Below are positions 57,034 to 64,000 of a DNA stretch of 64,000 bases, one piece after another; within the stretch, counting starts at the first letter, position 1, and each line of letters starts with the position of its first letter. The DNA is from Sequoia sempervirens (Eukaryota > Streptophyta > Pinopsida > Cupressales > Cupressaceae). The stretch covers positions 1 to 64,000 of the forward strand of contig VDFB02275596.1 of assembly GCA_007258455.2 (NCBI GenBank). The letters are read 5' to 3'. The position numbers were made by a program, and so were the translations under genes. The notes beneath the pieces are model-generated. The model was not told where the DNA came from. It saw only the letters and a program-made list of their open reading frames with translations, and searched no databases.

Positions 57034-57988
57034 GAAGTAATGTACCCGCTACATTGGTTCAAAGAATAACCTTGTCAAGATCAAAATTCAAAAAAAATCA
57101 ATTTTTTTAGATGCCCCACTGCTGCCCCTGCGAAAGAATTATGTTGGTATACTGCCCCCTTGAGATATTGGATGAAAATTTGGATTTTTGGGTGATCTCA
57201 CAAAAAAAGAGGACAAGCCACCCGATGGGTCCATAAAGGCTCCTAGATGCCAAAAACATGCCAAAATGTGAAAAAATGATGCAAAACGAGCTTCAGTTGG
57301 GTGAAAACGGGATCAGGGGTCTAAAACCCTAGGTTGGAGGCTAAACAGGGTTAAAATTCCCTAATTTTCTTGCTTAAATAGCCCTCGAGGGGTCACTTTC
57401 AATTTATTTGCACACTTAGCCTTTATAAATTTCACTATTTTGAGCTCTGACCTTCATTTGAGATGGCGCAAAGGTGCTTTCCCGTCACATTTCAGAGCGA
57501 GTGCGAGTGTACCAACGACCTCCAAGCGCAGGACTAGTAGTATGTGACCTTAACCCAACTTGTTTTTTCAATTTTTGTGTGCATTTATTAGGCATAGAAT
57601 GTCAAACAAGTCCAGCGGTGCTATTTAGTGTCCCTGACAGGGTTAAATCGGTGCCGCACGACCTTAAACTGTGCCGCTAATGTAAATGGCGCCACCACGA
57701 CACAATTAGAGATTTAGGGGTCAAACTCCAAATAGTGCCACATATGCAAATGGCGTTGTGGTGGGTGAGTTAGCAACTTAGGGTTTTGAGTCAAAAGGGT
57801 CTGCGGTCAAACTACGACGCCGCGATGGAGTTTGGAGTTTAGAGGGTTCTGGTGGCGCAGTTTGGAGCTTCCAAACAACATTGCATTTGTAAACAATGAC
57901 GCCTTTGCTATTTCAAATGCAAAAACTTCAAACGGGATCTTGATTTTTTATGAAACTTGACGTTGTGGCTTTACTAGTGTAGGAGGAC
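57034..57988. other. G4 internal region between polypurine tract and PMD ORF
   Basis: There is a TATA-like CTTTATAAATTTC at about 57420 on the plus strand, about 570 bases before the PMD ATG, followed by GC-richer sequence. It could be the promoter side of the antisense ORF. No conserved domain is seen. Confidence 0.3.
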
Positions 57989-59740
57989 ATGGAGCCTGTT
58001 CATTTGCGTGAGCACCGATCCCCAGTACTTAGCAGATTGGTCAGATTACACAAGCTGCTTTAGGAGCACCTTGGGGCGATCAGGCTATGGTATGTTGCAT
58101 GCGCACCCCCCATCAGGACAGACTTGGATATGATGACCATGCTAGTCGAGCGATGGCATAGTGAGACATCACCGTTTCACTTCCCCACCGGCGAGGTGAC
58201 CACCACTTTGGAGGACATCTAGTGTATTCTTTGATTGCCCATCCATGGTGAGAGGGTCATTTATGACACAGATGCCGAGACAGACACCTACTATGAGGTT
58301 ATGGGACTAGATGAGATCATCTTTGTCGAGGGCCAGATCAAGCTTGAGTGTTACAGAGGTTGGGTGTCCAATTTTTGACTGATTGTCGTAGTGATTATTT
58401 CAGGATTGGTAGCTCTAGATTAGTGGGGCAAATATTTTAGTCTGGGATGGGGTCTAGCTTGGGAGCGGATACTCCACAGGAGGGAGTGCTTTGCGTGGGG
58501 ACCAGTGATGTTGGCCTCACTCTACCATGATTTGCACAAGTTTTCCTATTTGGACAATAGAGCTATCGGTGCTGGAGTGACGCTTCTACACATCTGGGCC
58601 TGGGAGCACATTTATGTGCTTTTCGCATGAGTTACAATGGTTGATGTGGAGCCTGATGATCCAGTAGTCTGGCGCTACATAGGAAACCTTACTTTCACAC
58701 ACACAAGATGAGCTGGCATCCCTCATTGGAGGAGGGTCAACGATGAGATGACTGTATTCACTTGGAGGCCTTGGCTCGGGATGTTCACTTGGTATGATGA
58801 TGTATAACAACTATTTTACGTGAGGTAGGATAGGCTTATGCAAGGCAAAGAGCACACTATGATCGAGCGTTATTTTCCAGATCAGGTGGCTAGGCAGTTT
58901 GAAGATGCTTAGGATAGGACTGGTGACTAGTACGTGGCCATATTTGCTCGTACTACGAGGGAGACTACATGGGTTTGGCCGATCCCAACAGAGGATGTAG
59001 TTGACTATTTCAGACAGTTGTTGCCCAGGCCATGGCCATATGATCAGGGGCACGCAGATGTTGGGACCACGCATGTAGATCGTGATTGGTTTAGGCCACC
59101 TATTAGATTGATAGTGCCTAAGACAGTGTTACCAAGGCTGAGACCCCAAGGTCGGACAATAGGGTGGGGGCACGGGCGAGGAGGCTGAGGAGATAGGGAT
59201 GGAGACAGAGATGGAGATGGAGGAAGAGGAGGACGTAGACCACCTCCCGACCAGTGAGGGTAGAGGGATGGGCAGAGAGATGGGCATCAGCAGAGAGATG
59301 CACCTAGAGATCAACAACCACCCCTAAGGGATCAACAATAGCCACCACCATTGCCACCACCTCAGCTAGACCATAGGGATGCTCTTATTCAGCAACTCCA
59401 GGCACAAGTTGCTACACTGACAGTTGAGAGGGATCAGGCTTGAGTAGAGCAAGATCAGACTATGCTACAGAGACAGGTTGCAGATTTATAGTTAGCATAG
59501 GAGGTGGGCTGCCGACAATAGCTTGAGAGTATGACAACTGCGACACAGGGCCGAACAGTACCTGTGCAGTTGTACCAGGATGTAGTGAGAGAGGAAGAGT
59601 ACTAAAAAGTACATTATCATCAGGAAGTGCCTCAAGCAGCTTGGGTACCAGACTTCTCACAATTGACAGGGTAGAGGCAGGACCAACCCAAGAGACAGCC
59701 AGGCGAGGGGAGCAGCCATCAGGGCTAGCTCACATTTTTG
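57989..59740 (+). pseudogene. plant mobile domain (PMD, MAIN-like) ORF, antisense in G4
   Basis: From an ATG at 57989 the plus strand encodes L-V-R-L-H-K-L, M-L-V-E-R-W-H-S-E-T-S-P-F-H-F-P-T-G-E-V-T-T-T-L-E-D-I, L-P-I-H-G, then W-G-P-V-M-L-A-S-L-Y-H-D-L with L-L-H-I-W-A-W-E-H. These are signature blocks of the PMD family (MAIN/MAIL1 in Arabidopsis; also found in MULE and Ty3/gypsy transposons). A Gly/Arg/Asp-rich stretch (about 59150-59290), a Pro/Gln segment and a coiled-coil-like piece follow. At least a dozen nonsense codons interrupt it, mostly TAG where Gln or Trp is expected, plus probable frameshifts near 58370. It lies between integrase and the 3' LTR on the opposite strand, a position known for accessory ORFs in Tat-lineage elements. 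Confidence 0.8.
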
Positions 59741-59799
59741 ATCAACACTATTCTTTTTGAGATCCACAGGCTTCATTTTTGATAGCCTCATGGGAATTT

Positions 59800-60470
59800 G
59801 TATACATTGATTGATACATATACATTTGATCCTGATTCTTTGTACCATGATAGTTGTATTATTTTGATGATATATATAATATGATCGATTTGATCCGATA
59901 TATGATGATGTGTCCTATTTTATTTATGCATGATGGATGGATGTATTTACCATTCTATATGCAATGTGATGACATGATGTGACTCTATATTATGTGGTGC
60001 GATGCATGTATGATTTTATATTATGCAATGTATGTATGATTATGCTCATGGATGGATGGATGCATTTCTTTTTCAGTATCTTTCTATGCACTTTTTTATG
60101 ATGATGATGTATGGATGATATGGATGCAAATGTTATGTTATGCAAATGAATTTTAAAATGCTTAGACTAATAGATCTATATTATGCACCTAATGGATGAT
60201 GACATGTGATGGCATATTCCTTTTTTCTTTTTCAAATTCTTTTCATATATGATGCGTATATGGATGACATGATGATGCACATGATATGATATGATGATGC
60301 TTATGTGATGATGGAAATGGATAATATGTATGGTTTATGAGATGCTTAGAATAACCAATCTATATTATGCAATGATGAAATGCAATGCATGTGAGATGAT
60401 TAATGTTTTCTTATATGATATGATATGATATGCAGTATGCTAACGGTTTGTGGCTGTAGGATGGATGCAT
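59800..60470. repeat. degenerate ATGATG-rich simple repeat
   Basis: Long interspersed runs of atgatg, gatgatatgatatg and gatggatgg on the plus strand, over about 600 bases. No coding frame is present. Confidence 0.75.
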
Positions 60471-62399
60471 TAGTGATGTTTTTGATTAACTGTCATGGTA
60501 CCATGTTAGAGCGGAAAGATGACAGAAGAAATAAGATCCAACAAGCCTATATTATTAATGATGATAATGATGATGCATTGCTTATTAGGAATTGGGATTT
60601 TAAAAGGGCTATTTACCTTATGCTTGATAACACACATAGGCATGATGCATCAAGGTATAAAGAACCAGGATGGCGTTGCACCTAGTGTCATGGACTTCGT
60701 CTCGACAATCAGATAGGAGTACTCCTATTCACACTTGGCATACAGAACCTTACCTAAAATGCAGTTCAAATATTCCAAACATCTCAGACCAAAACATAGA
60801 AAGGAAAGCCTTCCTATGTGGTCAACAAGACACCTAAAACACCCTCCCTACATCCAAACAAAGCACACATGGCCAAGGTTATATTACAAGAACATCCAAC
60901 AAGCACAATAGATAAAAATATAATGATCATTGCCCCATTCCTTTCTCTCAAAATCCTTTTTTTTGGACATCATCGAGAGGTCATTGAAATGAGTGCAATA
61001 AGATAAATCCACAAGAAAAATATCAAGTAAGCAAACAAGCTAATGTTCTTCAATACCGCTAGCCAAGAATAAACTACAATTATGCCCAATGTTGATGTCC
61101 ATTGTAGGAAGGATGCATCCTAGGACATGATGTTATCAGATGATGATGAGATTTGATTGGATGATGAACTATTGATACCGAGAGTTGACCAACTTATTTA
61201 CCTACTGACCTAGACTTGAGACCTTGACGCTTGAGTTTTCACTTTTGAACTACTAGACTTGTTTCCGACTGTTTCACCAAAGGTTGGGGGCAACGATGAT
61301 TTATTATGTGTGATGTTTATTGCTAGTGAAAGTGAGATGGGACAGATGGGTTTTTTTTCAAATATTTGGATGTTTTTGATGTTTTGAGGCTATTTTTGGT
61401 ATTTTCGAGATTTTACAAATTTTTTGATTTCAATTTTTCATTTTTTTTGGGGTTTTTTGAGATTTTGACCAAGAGACTAACCTAAAGACCTATCCTCAGG
61501 CCTCTGGGCTGATCAAAGATTAGCCTTGCCGTTATACATGCAGAGACCATGTAGTTTGACTGACATAAACTCAATTTATTGATGAGATATGCACAAACGG
61601 ATTGCCAGTTTATTATGATGGACTCCTAAAGGACTGACCTAATTGTCTTGGGGGAAGATCAAAGATCAACCTTGCCTACGTTCAAAGCTCAGAGACCCAT
61701 AGTTTGACAAGACGACTCTATTTTTGACTTTTTGAATTTTTGACCTGTTTTTTTATTTTGATATGTTTTGAATGTTTTTGGATTTTTTGGTTTTATGAAT
61801 GTTTTTGGATTTTCTGTTTTTCTGATGTTTTTTGATTTTTTGATTTTGGGAAGACTTAAAAAATATACATGAATCTGATCTGATGAGAACATGCCCCCAG
61901 GGTGATGCAATAGACTACTATGATAAAGGCAGGAAAAACTAACCTTGAGAATGGGTCGAGTAGTACTAGGAGGGATCATGACACAGACACATGACCAAGC
62001 TATGATGCGAATGTAGATGGGTGACATATGAAGATATGGAATGTGATGGAAGTTTGATGGATGAGTGATGTTGAACAAACCACAAAGATCTTGGTGGATG
62101 GGACGTATTTACTTACACAAGGCGCTTGTTTTCTAGGTTTTCACCAAGGTACTTGCCCAAAGTGCCACTGAAGTGGTTTTCACTAGAGGACAATTTTTTT
62201 CTTTACTGTTTTCAATCCTTTTGCTGATTTTTTTGGATTTTTTATGTTTTTTGGATTTTTTTGTTTTCACCAAGATGCCTGTTTGCCAGATTTTCATCAG
62301 GGTGGCCATTTTTTTAGAACATTTTCTCATTTTTGTTTTTTTTTGGTTTTACACTCTATAAGGTTAGGCATAAAACTTTTTGAGATGGGAGCTATTCAT
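60471..62399 (-). other. 3' untranslated region of G4, with T-rich repeats
   Basis: No conserved domain in any frame. The ATG-rich repeat continues faintly, then 61330-61460, 61700-61850 and 62190-62350 are dominated by ttttttgg/tttttgattttt units. Confidence 0.5.
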
Positions 62400-63460
62400 G
62401 GGCTCATGCAGAGTTTCTCCTTCAGGTGTTGATAACTGATATGCCCTTGACTTGTAGCTTCCTATGATGATGAAGGGTCCCAACCAATTGGGTTTAGAAT
62501 TTCCCTTGCTATCTGGATTTGGAACATTCTTCTAGTTCTCCTTCAGCACAAGCTCTCTGACTTGAAATGTCCAACTCCTAATCTTCTTGTTGTAGCACCA
62601 CTTGAGTCAGTTTTGGTAGACTTGCAAATGGTTTAAGGCATCCATGCGTTGCTAATCTAGTAGTTCTAGCTCATTCAGCCATGATACCCAGTGTTCTTCA
62701 TTTGTGATGAGATTTTGCAATGATATTCTCAGGGATGGGAGCTTGATCTCAATGGGGAGTATGGCTTATGATCTATAGACCAGGGAGAAAGGGGTGGCAC
62801 CTATTGGTGTGCAAATGCTTATTTGGTAGGCCCATAAGGCAAGATTCAGCTGCAGGTGCCAATCATGACCAACATCATTGATTGTTTTCTTGAGGATTTT
62901 TAGGATGGTCTTGTTGGTAGCTTCTGCTTGGCCATTTCCTTGGGGATAGTATGGAGTGGAAAAATGAGATGTTGGATTTTGAATTTATGACACAGGTCTC
63001 GAACATCCTGATTTTTGAAAGGTGTCTCGTTATGTGAGATAATGGCTTGAGATACACCGTAGCTAAAAATTAGGTAATTGATGATGAACTTAGATATCTA
63101 TTTTCCTGTGATAGGTCATGGGGATGGCTTCCACCCACTTTGTGAAATACTCAGTGGCAGTGATGATGAACTTATGTCCATTGGATGAGGTGGGGGTAAT
63201 TTTTCCAATGAGATCGAGCTCCCATTGTGAAAAGGGCCAAGGTGTAACAATTGGGTGGAGCTCTTGAGTTGGTGCATGGATGAGATCCCCATGCTGCTGA
63301 CATTGCAAACACCTTTTGACATAATCGTGAGCCTCCCTTTCGAATGTAGGCCAATAGTACCCAGTCCTCAAAAATTTCTTAGCTAAGGTCATACCACTCG
63401 AATGTGAACCACAAATGCCATTATGTGCCTTGGTTAAAGTATTCAAAGCTTACTCAACGT
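62400..63460 (-). pseudogene. integrase of G4
   Basis: Minus strand in order: H-N-G-I-C-G-S-H and C-L-Q-C-Q-Q-H-G-D-L-I-H-A-P-T (zinc region), W-E-L-D-L-I-G-K (first Asp), an S-H-N-E-T-P-F block at about 63025 where S-D-N-G-T-P-F is expected (second Asp replaced by His), P-Q-G-N-G-Q-A-E-A-T-N-K (Glu retained, about 62930), then the C-terminal domain with N-W-L-G-P-F near 62480. The Ogre/Tat affiliation is by these motifs. The lost Asp and later stops make it inactive. Confidence 0.8.
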
Positions 63461-63469
63461 TTAGGCAAT

Positions 63470-64000
63470 GTAAAAGGGTTCCTTCAATGCTTCTACGGTA
63501 TAGGATATCTCCTAGGATAACAAAACAGGATGAATTTTTGACAAAGGATCTTTTGAGGTTTGGGGTTATATCTGTGGGGAGGACTCCTATTCTCAAGTAG
63601 GTGTATATATCATGATATTAGGGATCACTGGGACCAATGATTTCACACACAAATTCAGATTCTGGTACCTCGAATGCTGGTATGAGAAGCTGCTCTATGA
63701 GGAATTCTTGCTTTGGGATGTTGCGTGGGATATCCAATAACGATCCAATTGTTGCCATGGCATTTGTCGCTTTGTTATTTGCTCTAGGTATCTAATAAAA
63801 TGTGACATCAATGAAGAACTCCTTGAGGCTCTCCACTAGTTTCTTATAGGGAGTTAACTTGTCATCCTTGGTATGATACTCATCGTTGACCTGGTTGATT
63901 ATGAGTTGTGAGTCTCCATAGACCTTGAGTGCCATGATCTGCCATTGTACTATAATTCTTAGCCCTATGACAAGAGCCTCATATTCTGCAATATTATTTG
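63470..64000 (-). pseudogene. RNase H of G4, running off the right edge
   Basis: At the edge the minus strand reads A-E-Y-E-A-L-V-I-G-L (Glu), V-Y-G-D-S-Q-L-I-I-N-Q-V (Asp), then I-P-R-A-N-N-K-A-T. It is directly followed by the link to integrase. This is the usual Tat order (RNase H next to integrase), in contrast to E and G1. The rest of G4 pol, gag and its 5' LTR lie beyond 64000. Confidence 0.75.

Noticed and set aside
59117..59317. Minus-strand Ser/Pro/Leu-rich ORFs
   Set aside because: Shadows of the Gly/Arg/Asp repeat in the plus-strand PMD ORF.
59800..60470. Possible centromeric or telomeric satellite
   Set aside because: Units are short degenerate ATG/GATG runs without a fixed period; no TTTAGGG telomere repeats are present.

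Overview
This is nuclear DNA of a large, repeat-rich plant genome, most likely a gymnosperm (a conifer is my best guess). The inference rests on very low gene density, Tat/Ogre-type Ty3/gypsy elements carrying accessory ORFs, and several levels of nested insertion. The sequence does not fix the species. I see no bacterial, organellar or rRNA genes.

Positions 1-10700 hold the only host-gene signals. On the minus strand, 2041-2455 is a first exon of a DmX/Rav1-like WD40 protein, whose remaining exons would lie left of the window. A broken cytochrome P450 exon is at 8422-8610 and an unidentified decayed coding fragment at 5344-5613. Around them are a LINE remnant (about 540-704), a perfect 110-bp tandem duplication (817-1038), tRNA-derived SINE candidates, a 483-bp TA-flanked MITE (2778-3260) that itself contains a tRNA-like retroposed insert, and a probable LTR (about 6349-8118).

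Positions 10300-55000 are a Russian doll of LTR retrotransposons resolved by exact 5-bp target-site duplications (TSDs). Outermost is H, an old AT-rich plus-strand gypsy element (PBS 10763, gag from 11461, pol 51019-54870). H is interrupted by a solo LTR, S1 (12021-13349, TSD CATAG), and by element E (13476-51013, TSD AATTA). E is a minus-strand gypsy element whose integrase is split by G1 (22381-41673, TSD GGGAT). The 5' LTR of G1 is split by G3 (33904-41440, TSD AAGCA). Removing S1 and E with one TSD copy each leaves the H reading frame open across both joins, apart from one in-frame stop close to the S1 join.

The most unusual content is an ORF family lying inside the very long LTRs of E and G3. 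It is unlike gag or pol, has its own TATA candidate and possible intron, and occurs three times: whole in E's 3' LTR, whole in G3 (which looks like a 7.5-kb solo LTR), and rearranged with an inverted half in E's truncated 5' LTR. E also ends on both sides in the same 31-bp near-palindrome. In E and G1 a complete RNase H domain sits between protease and reverse transcriptase, in addition to the RNase H remnant after RT.

Positions 55500-64000 are the 3' part of another minus-strand Tat/Ogre-like element, G4: 3' LTR ending at 57019, an adjacent polypurine tract, an antisense plant mobile domain (PMD, MAIN-like) pseudo-ORF at 57989-59740, simple repeats, integrase (62400-63460), and RNase H running off the right edge.
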